A stretch of 64,000 nt of DNA from Flavobacterium sp. SLB02 (GCF_009664855.1 NZ_CP045928.1:1263049-1327048), one strand, 5' to 3'. Counted from the first letter of the stretch, positions 42,910 to 51,893 are shown. Made by a program: numbers and translations. The notes: generated by a model not told the origin, from the sequence alone.

Positions 42910-43380
42910 CTATTCTGCAGTTTCTTCTGCTTGTGAAAATGTAGCTACAATCTGCTCTACTGATTGTGAATAAGCGTAATAAAGATCACTAGATTGGCTT
43001 ATATTACGGTCGTTAATGAAATTTGAAAAGAGACCGAAGTCAATTTTATTGGGGTCGGTTGGAAAGTCAGCAGGCTTGTTTGCCCATAAGTTGATAAGAA
43101 CAAGAAAGGCAGCTTTAATCGTATCCGAATTATCAAAAAAGGCCTTCAGATACGTATTCATATCACCATCAAATTCGGTTATTACTAATATACCGGCGAT
43201 ACCCTTATTATCACTATTGGGCACAAGAGCAATTCTGGCATAATGAACAATTGCCATATTATCTAAAGAAGCCTTAGTCACTGGATTGTTAAAATTCGCT
43301 TGAGCATATTTAGCCGCAGCCTGTGCTTCGGGAGTCTGATAAATAGGAACATACATGGTTAATGGATTCACGGTTTGCAT
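42910..43380 (-). CDS. Small acidic hypothetical protein, first gene of the redox operon
   Basis: This 156-residue acidic protein has no signal peptide. The core (IVHYARIALVPNS, GIAGILVITEFDGDMNTYL) looks like a ferredoxin-like beta-alpha-beta fold, similar in shape to the halves of DyP proteins and ABM domains, but no family is firmly recognised. It lies 67 bases upstream of the DyP gene and 126 bases below a conserved promoter-like block (43492-43559). It may be a partner of the peroxidase. The C-terminal 30 residues are probably helical (DLYYAYSQSVEQIVATF). Confidence 0.6.
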   Translation of the reverse strand: MQTVNPLTMYVPIYQTPEAQAAAKYAQANFNNPVTKASLDNMAIVHYARIALVPNSDNKGIAGILVITEFDGDMNTYLKAFFDNSDTIKAAFLVLINLWANKPADFPTDPNKIDFGLFSNFINDRNISQSSDLYYAYSQSVEQIVATFSQAEETAE

Positions 43381-43491
43381 AGGAATTTGTTTTTAGGGAT
43401 TGCTTACTCTTTGATCCCGTTTTCAGCGACGCGGGGTATTATAAATGCTAAGATTCAATACAATAACCTTGACTTTTGTATTGAAATTTAC

Positions 43492-43559
43492 TAATCTAAA
43501 TTACTGGAGATGCAAAATCAATTATGAAAAAATGACACCAAACCGGAATTATTAGTCAT
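43492..43559 (-). promoter_or_regulatory. Promoter block of the redox operon, copied at 46082
   Basis: On the minus strand TTTG (43542-43539) and TGATTTTG (43520-43513) stand 18 bases apart, close to the Bacteroidota -33/-7 consensus. The whole ~65-bp block recurs almost unchanged at 46082-46146. Transcription would start near 43506, giving a leader of about 125 bases before the first redox gene. Confidence 0.55.
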
Positions 43560-43763
43560 GAGAGAACCTAAAGAGAGGATAGGATTTTTTCTAATAAAAT
43601 GATTCGTCTCTTAAAGTGTAATAAGTGTTTTTTATTTAGAATAAAAGTAAATGACAGACTAAGTTTGAACAACTTAATCTGGCTTAAAGTAGATTTTTAT
43701 TTGGTGAAATTTTTTCAGGAAAAAGACGATTACTTTTTAATTTTGAAGATCATGAAAAATGTC

Positions 43764-43995
43764 GGTTCTCTCGCATTTGGGAATAACTTTATAATTTTAA
43801 ACCCATCGAAAAATGAATACCAAAGCTCATTGTTATCCAAGGTCTATTATTCTGCAGGCAGTATATTTTAAGCTTAGATTTACTTTACGTTATCGAGATG
43901 TTGAAGAAATAATGAAGATAAGGGGATTGATTGTGGATCATGCTACGATCCAACGCTTAGTTTCTAGGTTAAATATTTGCTTTAAGCTATTTTTA
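43764..43995 (+). pseudogene. IS6-family element, left end and transposase N-terminus
   Basis: GGTTCTCTCGCAT at 43764-43776 resembles the IS6-family terminal repeat (GGTTCTGTTGCAA). The frame from 43813 reads SIILQAVYFKLRFTLRYRD and DHATIQRLV, the N-terminal part of IS6 transposases. At about 43984 it runs into the dispersed repeat. It is a truncated remnant, parallel to 49475-49716. A 90-codon frame starting at 43599 overlaps it and is not believed to be a gene. Confidence 0.78.
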
Positions 43996-44320
43996 GCAGC
44001 TCTTCCCACTATTGGTTTCAATCTTTTTTGCCAAACCCCGACATAAAAGGATTTCACTGCACACGAGCGAAGCGAACTGGCAAGCAATCGGGGCTAGGGC
44101 TGCTGAGGAGCCCGGCTCTTTAGACTAATAAAAATAAGCAAGGTTATAAAAAAATAGCGCCAATTGTCTTCAATTGGCGCCATTTGACTTGTTTGTGACT
44201 TCGAAGGGACAAATTTCTATAAATTTTATGGAAGATTTGAAGAGATTGGCGCACTACTGGTAATACCTGTCTTTGTATGGCATAAACAAATTGGTTTGGA
44301 TGTCCTGTAGGGGATTGATA
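43984..44320 (+). repeat. Dispersed repeat, copy B
   Basis: This is closely related to copies A and C. A 25-bp insert lies at 44060-44084, before the second CAATC site, while the first site (TTTCAATCTT) is empty. The hairpin GCGCCAATTG/CAATTGGCGC (near 44157) is perfect here. The stem that is CTTTTGTGCC in the other copies is decayed. Confidence 0.8.
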
Positions 44321-44354
44321 GAAAAAGTTATTAAATAATCTATCATCTAGGATA

Positions 44355-45689
44355 TTATTTGTCAAGTATATTTTTATAAATGACACCATCTTTTATAATC
44401 AACAATAATGTTTTGTCATAATCTTCCATTATGCTCAAATTTACAATAGGATTTCCATCTATTAAGATAAGGTCGGCATAAGCCCCTTCTTCTATAACAC
44501 CCAATTTGTTTGGATAGGGATTACGTGGTCCACTCATGGCAAGTAATTCTGCATTTGTAGATGTAGCCATTTTTAATATTTCATATGGCTTGTACCAGCG
44601 TAACAACTTTACAAGATCTCCTGCTCTTTTTGCCGAGTGCTCAGGCTCAAAAAGACAATCCGTTCCAAAGGCAGTTTTAATATTATATTTTTTTGCAAAA
44701 TGGTAAGCTTTGTCAGTACCGCTCATCATAGTTTGTTGTTTTATACGGTTGGGTGAACCATCTGCATAAAGGCTTTTGCCTTCATCTATAAAAGGTTGCA
44801 GACTTAACCAAGCCTTTTTATCGGCTAACATTTTTGCTGTTGTATCATCAATAAGTTGAGCATGATCTATACAAAGCACTCCTGCACGTAAAGCAGTTTG
44901 TATGGCTCTTGGTGTATAGGCGTGAACGGTGACATACGTACCCCAGTTTTCTGCTGCATCAACGGCGGCTTTCATTTCTGCTTCTGTAAATTGAGATACA
45001 TCTAAAGGATCGTAAGTTGAAGAAACACCACCACCTGCTGCTAGTTTTATTTGTGTGGCACCAAGGCGAAGTTGTTCCCGTAAACGTTTTAGGACTTGAT
45101 CTGCACCGTCTGCTATGACTCCAAAATTATTACGTTCGGTAAAATCAAGGCTTGCTGCCAAATCTCTTGGAACAGCATTGGGAGTTAGAAAGTCGCCATG
45201 ACCTCCGGTTTGGGAAATCATAGCACCTGAAGGATAAATACGCGGACCAATTACCAAGCCTCTGTCAATAGCCTTTTGTAATCCTGCGGCAGGACCAGCG
45301 AGGTCTCTGAAAGTTGTAAAGCCCTGCATTAGGTCTTTTTCTGCAGATTTAATAGCATTTGCAGTAATGTATTCTATATCGCTATTCATCAATTCCATAA
45401 TACCCATCGACTCCATCATGATGTGTGTGTGGGCATCAATAAGACCTGGCATTAAGAATTTCCCTTTGCCATCAATAATAGTAGTATTTGCGCTTCTATC
45501 AGTTGGTATTGGAGATGTAGAAATTTTACTAATCAGATTATTAACAATCAAAAGATTTCCCTTAGTTGTTTTTTCATCCTTACCATTAAAAATTTCAACA
45601 TCGTTGATCAGAATTATTTTTTGAGCCATTCCATAAAATGAACTCAGTAAAATTGCCATAACTAATAATTTTCGTTTTATAGGATACAT
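44355..45689 (-). CDS. Secreted amidohydrolase
   Basis: This 444-residue protein has a signal peptide (about 1-22, ending GMAQ). The amidohydrolase TIM barrel has the metal motif LIDAHTHIMME, a Lys in IKLAAGGG, His in VTVHAY and CIDHAQL, and the late Asp in FGTDCL; the closing composite domain reads VIEEGAYADLILIDGNP. It resembles the imidazolonepropionase/prolidase-like group (Xaa-Pro dipeptidase or aryldialkylphosphatase-type) found secreted in Bacteroidota. It probably hydrolyses a cyclic or peptide amide in the periplasm. It is a single gene in a decayed stretch bordered by two direct repeats. Confidence 0.87.
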   Translation of the reverse strand: MYPIKRKLLVMAILLSSFYGMAQKIILINDVEIFNGKDEKTTKGNLLIVNNLISKISTSPIPTDRSANTTIIDGKGKFLMPGLIDAHTHIMMESMGIMELMNSDIEYITANAIKSAEKDLMQGFTTFRDLAGPAAGLQKAIDRGLVIGPRIYPSGAMISQTGGHGDFLTPNAVPRDLAASLDFTERNNFGVIADGADQVLKRLREQLRLGATQIKLAAGGGVSSTYDPLDVSQFTEAEMKAAVDAAENWGTYVTVHAYTPRAIQTALRAGVLCIDHAQLIDDTTAKMLADKKAWLSLQPFIDEGKSLYADGSPNRIKQQTMMSGTDKAYHFAKKYNIKTAFGTDCLFEPEHSAKRAGDLVKLLRWYKPYEILKMATSTNAELLAMSGPRNPYPNKLGVIEEGAYADLILIDGNPIVNLSIMEDYDKTLLLIIKDGVIYKNILDK

Positions 45690-45909
45690 ATCTAAAAGGG
45701 ATTTGAAGTTATAGTACTAATGTAGTAAATGTTATGTTAATTTGTTGATTTTTAGTGAGATATTAATCAATGTATTAGCTTCTTTAGAGCAGCCGTAAAA
45801 AGGTCAATTTTTGCAGTTTGTTGTTTAATTCCAAATATAAAAGTTATTCCTAAATGCTACAGAACTGCTTTTCACTATTTTAAGCTTTTGTTTTTAAAGG
45901 ACTTCCCCT

Positions 45910-46038
45910 TTAATTCTTAAGGCAACTAATGCCGTCAGGATAATTTACAGTGTTTCTTTCTCTAGTAATTGTTTTACGAATAGGGCCTGCAACCATATTC
46001 TTGTATTTTATATTAATCTTCCCTTTTTTACCTGGCAT
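45910..46038 (-). CDS. Possible 42-residue small protein
   Basis: This short frame has an ATG start and a TAA stop. It begins MPGKKGKINIKYKN and ends NYPDGISCLKN. It is rich in Lys and Arg, with one Cys near the C-terminus. It lies directly downstream (44 bases) of a promoter-like block nearly identical to that of the redox operon (46082-46146). The promoter context and the clean ends support it; length and lack of homologues argue against it. It may also be the stub of a deleted gene. There is no clear signal peptide. Confidence 0.35.
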   Translation of the reverse strand: MPGKKGKINIKYKNMVAGPIRKTITRERNTVNYPDGISCLKN

Positions 46039-46081
46039 AATCGCCGACCTGTATTTAGAACAATACATAAGCATTGTCATG

Positions 46082-46146
46082 AATCTAAATTACTGCAGGT
46101 ACAAAATCAATTATAAAAAATGACACGAAACCAAGATTATAAGTCA
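46082..46146 (-). promoter_or_regulatory. Second copy of the redox-operon promoter block
   Basis: About 65 bases match 43492-43559, including TGATTTTG and the GTGTCATTTTTT stretch on the minus strand. It points at the 42-residue frame ending at 45910 and, further on, at the amidohydrolase gene. Confidence 0.5.
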
Positions 46147-46331
46147 CCGGACCAACTGTATACTCAGTGAAATATGTTAAAACAAAAAATGCACAAAGCC
46201 TCAAGATATTTATGCATTTTTTATAAAATAGTTACCTGTAATAATTAAAGCTTGATGAGCAAAGTAAGGTATGTAGATTTTAAAACTTATCTTTAAGGGA
46301 GAGAGCGACTTAAAATTACATTACACTTTTT

Positions 46332-47334
46332 TTATTCAATTTTTACTTTTGCAACAAAAGAAGATACTGTTTTTGTATCATCACTATCTACGACTAGATA
46401 AATACCTAAGATATTATTTCTATATACTGTATTGGCACTTGTAACGCTTGAATCCGGAAAATCAATATCAATCCAATTGGCTTCTCCAAATGATCCGTCA
46501 GAATTTCTGTTTACAGTAACAAATGATGCTCCGTTTTTTTCTCCATTTACAGTAAGCCAGTCTGATGGCATATTATAGCCACCATTTTTAGCAACAGTAA
46601 TACCTTCAAAATGAGTAATCATGGATAAAATGGTTTCATTTTTGTAACTAAATGACTTTAAGTTGTTGTTTTGTTTTAGCATTATAATCAACCAGAAAGG
46701 CCTGGCTTATTTTTCCAAATTCAGGGCTGGTATATCCTCCGGCCATTGTATAACTGTCTCCACCATTATGCCAAATACCATATAAAGTAGTTGTTAATGA
46801 ATTGGGTAATTTAAATTCTATACATTGTTTATTTTTAATATCATACAGAAATGCGTATCCATTTTTATCGTTTCCAACATCATAATTTCCAACAGCAAGG
46901 CTGCCCATTACACTGTGAACAAATACGTTATTGGTATTTCCTGCGTTGGGTGATACCTGAACCCAGGTTCCTGAACCATCAACAGGCCCTTCGTAATAAA
47001 ATCCGAGATTTCCACTTGGTGCTTTACCCGTAGAGGCTGATATTTTATAGGACCCCACAAATTGTATGGTGCCATGAGGTCCGTTATTAGGTCCATAGCA
47101 AGAAGTGTTGGTAACTGGGGCTTCTGTTGTACCCGGAAAATTAACAACATACCATTTTCCGTCGTTGCCGTTTCCTTTCAGTGATCCTTCATAAATTAAT
47201 CCCTGAACAATATCGTTCTGCCCTAATAAGCTGCCTGCAATATATACATTGTCAGACTCTGAAACTCCTCTTATTCCCTGTATGGTTTTTTGTCCTGCAG
47301 GATTATTAAAATCTGCATAATTTACGATATGCAG
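46332..47334 (-). pseudogene. Broken secreted beta-repeat protein gene
   Basis: The frame is open from 47334 without a start codon and reads SESDNVYIAGSLLGQND, GTIQFVGSYKIS, YGIWHNGGDSYTMAGGYTS and AFLVDYNAKTK. It then shifts frame in a short A/C-rich run near 46680 (AAAACAAAACAACAAC on the coding strand) and continues as SFSYKNETILSMITHFEGI to VAKVKIE. The repeated Gly-rich strands suggest a beta-propeller or HAF-like surface protein. The 5' end is lost at about 47334, and one frameshift breaks the middle. A sequencing error could explain the shift but not the missing start. Confidence 0.7.
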
Positions 47335-47345
47335 TCAGAGGGCAT

Positions 47346-47583
47346 TTTTTTCCTAAAGAAAGAAATTAAAGATACCTGAGCAATTTCAAAAATACTACCT
47401 TTTGGTCCTTCTGGAACCTTTAATGGTTTTAAGCATAATGAACCCGTAACACGATTGCTGGATTATATTTTTATATCTAAAGATGCTGGTTTTAAAGTAG
47501 AAAAATTTGCTGTTTTAAGCGATTCAAAAGACTTAAGATATCCATCCGACCATTTTCCTGTTTATGTAGAATTGAGTTATTAA
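47346..47583 (+). pseudogene. 3' fragment of an endonuclease/exonuclease/phosphatase gene
   Basis: The frame reads FGPSGTFNGFKHNEPVTRL, then LDYIFISKDAGF and RYPSDHFPVYVELSY before TAA. This is the C-terminal end of the EEP superfamily, with the characteristic SDHFPV motif holding the catalytic His. An in-frame TGA lies near 47380, and the 5' part is missing. It abuts the broken beta-repeat gene on the other strand, so a deletion or rearrangement joined the two fragments near 47340. Confidence 0.75.
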
Positions 47584-47809
47584 GGGAATATATACAATAG
47601 AAAAGCAATTTTTTACAGGAGATGCTTTTGTCATAATTTAAGTGGTACTTATATTTAAATTTGGTTACCTTAAAGTTTTCCAATTCAATTCGGTTTGTTC
47701 TATAACTTGATGACTATGTATATTAAAACAAAATAGTCGAGTTTTTGAAAATACCTTGACTTCAATCCACACACCAGAGAGAATGAATTTTAAAAGAATT
47801 CTAAATAAT

Positions 47810-47842
47810 AAAAGGAAACAGAGTAAATTTCTGTTTCCTTTT
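47810..47842. terminator. Bidirectional rho-independent terminator
   Basis: AAAAGGAAACAGA (47810-47822) pairs perfectly with TCTGTTTCCTTTT (47830-47842) around a 7-base loop. It lies 31 bases downstream of the beta-helix gene (minus strand) and has T-runs usable on either strand. Confidence 0.85.
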
Positions 47843-47872
47843 ATATTGGTTTTTATGCAAAATAATCGGGAT

Positions 47873-49162
47873 TTATTTACCGCTTGAGGCAGTAATTTTT
47901 CCTAATTGAAGTCTGTAATCTGGTCTTTTTGCATTATATAGGTCAACAAAAGTTTCTTTGTTGTCCGTGTGGGAATAAACATTAAAAAAGATGCTGTTAC
48001 CGTACCAGTTTTCTAAATCTGTATTGTCAGTCTTGTTTTCTGTAAAGATATTGCCGCTGCATTGATTAAAGAACATCTCTTCGAATTTGATTTTTTTCAG
48101 GGTAACCTCATTGATTTCAGTTTTGCTGTCTATAAGCACCGCAGGATTAAAACCAGAAACTACACTTCTTTTTAATTCCAAAGATGCGTTTTCACCAACA
48201 TAAACAGCTTCTTTAACTAAACCTGCCTGAATGTCTGCTGTAATATTTTCACTATCGTTTAGCATTGTCATGTTCGAAGCACTAACGAATGTAGATTTTT
48301 TGGTGAAGTCAGTTTCATTTTTCTTTTCATAGGTTCTTACCTCCAGACATCTGGATCCATCTTTGTTGCTCGATAAGTAAGAGGATCTCACGGCCAATGA
48401 ATTAAATAATCGGCATTGGATCCCTTGTGTAAATTTAAAATCATCATTGATGGATTTGTAGGATACTAATTGAGCCGGGTTCACATCACCTCCATAAAAA
48501 GCAAATGAATCACCGCCTGAGTAACTTACCATGATATTCTCTAAAATGGTTTTATTGCCCACTCCTGCAATCGTCAATCCATTAAAACTATCCATTCCTT
48601 TAACTTTCTTACCGGCAAATTCAATTCGCACATATTTTAATACTCCTGAATTTGAAGCGGGGTTGTTCCCACCATATACAGTAAGTGCCGCATCAAGGTC
48701 CATATTATAAGAACCGGCATTGCCAAATTTATTTATTGGAGCATCACCAAGAATCACAACGCCTCCCCAATCTCCTGCTTTTTTCATGCTTTGGTTTGAG
48801 GTAAATACAATAGGGTCTGTTTCCAGTCCTGCGGCTATAATTTGTGCCCCTTTTGTGATTACAAGAGTACCTTTTGAAACAGCATCTCCAATAATTACTG
48901 TACCAGGCTCAATAGTGAGAACTGCATTATTAGTTACATATACATTTCCCTGAAGGATATATACATTTCTTTTCAACAGTTTTGTATTTTCAGTAATATT
49001 TCCTGCTAAAATTTGATTTGCATCTTTGGACTCGGCCTTTTGAGGCTTGAATTCTGTCCAGTTATCCAGCCAGTTGCTGTATCCTATAATTCCTTTTTCC
49101 TGTTGTGCACTTGCGCCGGCAGCTACGAGCAGCAGGCAAATCATTAGGGTAATTTTTTTCAT
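47873..49162 (-). CDS. Secreted right-handed beta-helix protein
   Basis: This 429-residue protein has a signal peptide (1-19, ending ASAQ). The body has repeated short strands with Asn ladders and Gly turns: NVYILQGNVYVTNNAVLTI, GTLVITKGAQIIA, VKGMDSFNGLTIAGVG and SYSGGDSFAFYGG. This fits a parallel beta-helix of the kind found in secreted surface or polysaccharide-active proteins of Bacteroidota, where a similar N-terminal motif (LEPGTVI/IEPGTVI) is common. There is no T9SS tail, so it may be periplasmic or anchored otherwise. No catalytic residues can be assigned. It is a monocistronic gene with its own terminator. Confidence 0.72.
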   Translation of the reverse strand: MKKITLMICLLLVAAGASAQQEKGIIGYSNWLDNWTEFKPQKAESKDANQILAGNITENTKLLKRNVYILQGNVYVTNNAVLTIEPGTVIIGDAVSKGTLVITKGAQIIAAGLETDPIVFTSNQSMKKAGDWGGVVILGDAPINKFGNAGSYNMDLDAALTVYGGNNPASNSGVLKYVRIEFAGKKVKGMDSFNGLTIAGVGNKTILENIMVSYSGGDSFAFYGGDVNPAQLVSYKSINDDFKFTQGIQCRLFNSLAVRSSYLSSNKDGSRCLEVRTYEKKNETDFTKKSTFVSASNMTMLNDSENITADIQAGLVKEAVYVGENASLELKRSVVSGFNPAVLIDSKTEINEVTLKKIKFEEMFFNQCSGNIFTENKTDNTDLENWYGNSIFFNVYSHTDNKETFVDLYNAKRPDYRLQLGKITASSGK

Positions 49163-49474
49163 AGTTTGGGGCTATTAGATATTATAAGGTCTTTAGACAT
49201 CCGAAAAACAAAGTATATAAATTAACAACATTTTTTGCAATCTTCGCCAATCAATCTGAAAATTATATCTCTTTGAAAATGATAGCGCAAATCGCTGTGT
49301 TATCTATTACAAATATAGATAAACAAGTTGGAGTCTGCAGGGATTTACTCATATTTAACATCAGAATGATAAAATTTAACAGTGCGGCTAATATTACTTT
49401 TACTAGCAATTAAATACAAAACTTCGAAAGGCACGATAAACTACATGAACTGGTTGTTATATAACATCTAAAAG

Positions 49475-49716
49475 GGTTCTGTCGCATCTAAAGTTAAGTT
49501 TTATCCTTAGCTTTTTTAAATTCTTCAACTCATGAACATGAATACGAAAGATCATTGCTATGCGAAGTCTATTATACTGCAGGCAGTATATTTTAAGCTT
49601 AGATTTACATTAAGCTATCGGGATGTTGAAGAGATCATCAAAATGGGAGTAGTTTTTGTCGATCATGCTACTATTCAGCGCCGGGTTTATAAGTTTACAC
49701 CTCATTGAAGCTATTT
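49475..49716 (+). pseudogene. IS6-family element, left end and transposase N-terminus
   Basis: GGTTCTGTCGCAT at 49475-49487 is an IS6-type terminal repeat. The frame near 49539 reads SIILQAVYFKLRFTLSYRDVE and then DHATIQRRVYKF before a stop. At 49708 it enters the dispersed repeat at the same point as the copy at 43984. It is a remnant without a right end. With copy B it forms direct repeats about 5.7 kb apart. Confidence 0.8.
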
Positions 49717-50042
49717 TTAGCAGCTCTTCCCGCTATTGGTTCCAATCTTTTGTGCCCAGCCCCGGCACAAAAGGATTTCACTGCACACGAGCAAAGCGAA
49801 CTGGCGAAGTAATCGGGGCTAGGGCTGCTGAGGAGCCCGGCTCTTTAGACTAATAAAAATAAGTAAGGTTATAAAAAAACAGCGCCAATTGTCTTCAATT
49901 GACGCCATTTGGCCTGTTTGTGACAGCAACAGGACAAATTTCTATAAACTTTTTGGAAGACTTGAAGATTGGCTTACTGGAAGTAGAGGCTGTCTTTGTA
50001 TGGCATAAACATTTTGGTTTGGATGTCCTGTTGGGGATTATG
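49708..50042 (+). repeat. Dispersed repeat, copy C
   Basis: This copy carries the perfect stem CTTTTGTGCC/GGCACAAAAG and a hairpin GCGCCAATTG/CAATTGACGC with one mismatch. A 26-bp insert sits at 49784-49809 before a TAATC version of the second site; the first site is empty. The tail ends GGTTTGGATGTCCTGTTGGG. Confidence 0.8.
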
Positions 50043-50149
50043 ACTCCTATTTTAGTTTTTTAGTAATAATAAGTGATTAGAGATTTAGCGAGAAGATTTA
50101 ATTGCATTAGAAGCTACTTCGATAATAATTTTTAAAAACTTAAAATTTC

Positions 50150-51235
50150 TTAATGTAAATATCTTTTAAAAAATGATTCTAACTTATCGAAAGGAATTAA
50201 TTCAATTTTGTCGTACAAATCTACGTGTGCTGCACCTTTAACATAATATAATTCTTTAGGCTCTGCAGCATGTTTATAGGCATCTTCACTAAATTCTTTT
50301 GAATGAGCCTTGTCGCCAGTGATGAAAAGCAGCGGACGCGGTGAAATCGTTTCTATATCATTAAACGGATAGAAATTATTGAATTTTGTATTGCTGCTAA
50401 GTGTTGGATGGGTTGTGGTTTTTGGAGATCCACCTTTAGGTGTATATTGGCCACGTGGGGTTCGATAGAACTCATAAAATTCACGCTGGATAGGATCTGT
50501 TTTGTCATCTAATTGATGAACAGTTCCGCTGGTATATTTTGTGTCACCGCCTGCGAATTCGACATAACGCTGTTCTGCAGCTTCAAGTTGATTTTTCTTT
50601 CTTTGCTCAACTGTCAGAGAATGGTTTAGTCCATTACGACTTGCTGAACCCATATCATACATGCTAAGCGTTGCAATAGCCTTTATTCTTGGGTCAATCT
50701 TTGCCGCACTAATAACAAAGCTTCCGCTTCCACACACTCCAATCGCTCCAATATTATTTCTATCGACAAATGGTCGCGTTCCCAAAAAGTCAACAGCAGC
50801 ACTAAAATCTTCAGCGTAAATTTCGGGAGCTACTACATTTCTAGGTTCACCTGCGCTTTCTCCCCAAAAAGATAAATCAATCGCTAAAGTTATAAATCCA
50901 CGGTCTGCCATTTCTGAAGCATAAACATCAGCGCTTTGTTCCTTAACTGCTCCCATGGGATGCCCAACAACAATAGCAGGATGTTTTGCATTAGGATCAA
51001 AATTGTTCGGTGTAAATAAGTGCCCGACAACCTCCATATTATATTGGTTCTTAAAAGCAACGCGATGCATTGTAACATGATCACTGACTTTAAAAGTTGT
51101 ATATTCTTTTGATTCTATTTGTTCCATTTTTTTCGTTTTTGCAGATTGGTTCTTTTGCTCTTTTTCTTTTTTTTGTGTGCAGGCCTGAACTAATATCATT
51201 AGGCTAACGATTGCTAAAATTCTAATTTTCATCAT
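50150..51235 (-). CDS. Lipoprotein alpha/beta hydrolase
   Basis: This 361-residue protein has a lipoprotein signal peptide (lipobox LVQAC, Cys near 19), so it is membrane-anchored outside the cytoplasm. The alpha/beta hydrolase fold has an oxyanion-type HPMGAVKEQS stretch, the nucleophile Ser in GVCGSGSF, the acid in LLFITGDKAHSKEF and the His in GAAHVDLYD. It resembles dienelactone-hydrolase-like or COG1073 esterases. The acetyltransferase gene ends 9 bases upstream of its start, so the two are one operon. The substrate is not known. Confidence 0.83.
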   Translation of the reverse strand: MMKIRILAIVSLMILVQACTQKKEKEQKNQSAKTKKMEQIESKEYTTFKVSDHVTMHRVAFKNQYNMEVVGHLFTPNNFDPNAKHPAIVVGHPMGAVKEQSADVYASEMADRGFITLAIDLSFWGESAGEPRNVVAPEIYAEDFSAAVDFLGTRPFVDRNNIGAIGVCGSGSFVISAAKIDPRIKAIATLSMYDMGSASRNGLNHSLTVEQRKKNQLEAAEQRYVEFAGGDTKYTSGTVHQLDDKTDPIQREFYEFYRTPRGQYTPKGGSPKTTTHPTLSSNTKFNNFYPFNDIETISPRPLLFITGDKAHSKEFSEDAYKHAAEPKELYYVKGAAHVDLYDKIELIPFDKLESFFKRYLH

Positions 51236-51243
51236 CTTTTTTA

Positions 51244-51819
51244 TTAGTTGTCATTTATTGTCTTAATAAATTTTGCCGGAATACCACCCACAATAGTATT
51301 GTCAGGAACATTTTTAGATACTACAGCCCCAGCGGCTACAATTGAATTTTCCCCAATAGTAACTCCTGGAAGAATAGTTGCATTTGCACCTATCCAGGCA
51401 TTTTTTTTAATATGTATATGACCTGGAACAAGTGAATGTCTTTGATTAATAGCTACAGGATGTCCCTCAGATAGTAGACTGACTTTAGGCGCAATAAGTA
51501 CATTATCTTCTATTGTAATACCTCCTAATGTCAAAAATGTACAATCAAAGTTGATAAACACATTTTTACCGATACTTAGGTGTTTTCCATAATTGATATA
51601 CAATGGCGTAAATACAGTTGTGTTTTTATCAATTTGAGTTTTTGTAATTTGACTTAGTATCATTCTGATCTTCTCAGCATCAGAAGAATTATTCATTTGA
51701 AGCAGTAATTCTTTAGCAGCATAAGAAGCTTCCCTAAGCTCATGAATCTGAGGATCGTTTGGATTAATAGTCTCACCATTTCGTAATCTTTCAAATATAT
51801 CTCTCGCTATTGCTTTCAT
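51244..51819 (-). CDS. Sugar O-acetyltransferase (maltose/galactoside type)
   Basis: This 191-residue protein has an N-terminal helical cap (IFERLRNGETINPNDPQIHEL) typical of the Maa/LacA/NodL group. A left-handed beta-helix of hexapeptide repeats follows (INYGKHLSIGKNVFINFDC, IGANATILPGVTIGENSIVA, NTIVGGIPAKF). The catalytic His lies in LLSEGHPVA. It transfers an acetyl group from acetyl-CoA to a sugar. It is 9 bases upstream of the lipoprotein hydrolase and is separated from the AraC gene by a terminator. Confidence 0.88.
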   Translation of the reverse strand: MKAIARDIFERLRNGETINPNDPQIHELREASYAAKELLLQMNNSSDAEKIRMILSQITKTQIDKNTTVFTPLYINYGKHLSIGKNVFINFDCTFLTLGGITIEDNVLIAPKVSLLSEGHPVAINQRHSLVPGHIHIKKNAWIGANATILPGVTIGENSIVAAGAVVSKNVPDNTIVGGIPAKFIKTINDN

Positions 51820-51865
51820 TTTTAGTGTTTTTTAATATCTTTTTACAATACAAAATTAAAAACAA

Positions 51866-51893
51866 AGCCCCGCAGTAACTTTACTGCGAGGCT
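51866..51893 (-). terminator. Terminator of the AraC gene
   Basis: On the minus strand a 12-bp stem (AGCCTCGCAGTA paired with TACTGCGGGGCT, one mismatch) is followed by TTGTTTTTAATTTTG. It ends transcription of the AraC gene before the acetyltransferase gene. Confidence 0.85.

Noticed and set aside
43599..43871. 90-codon frame before the IS6 remnant
   Set aside because: It overlaps the IS6 left end and shows no family pattern.
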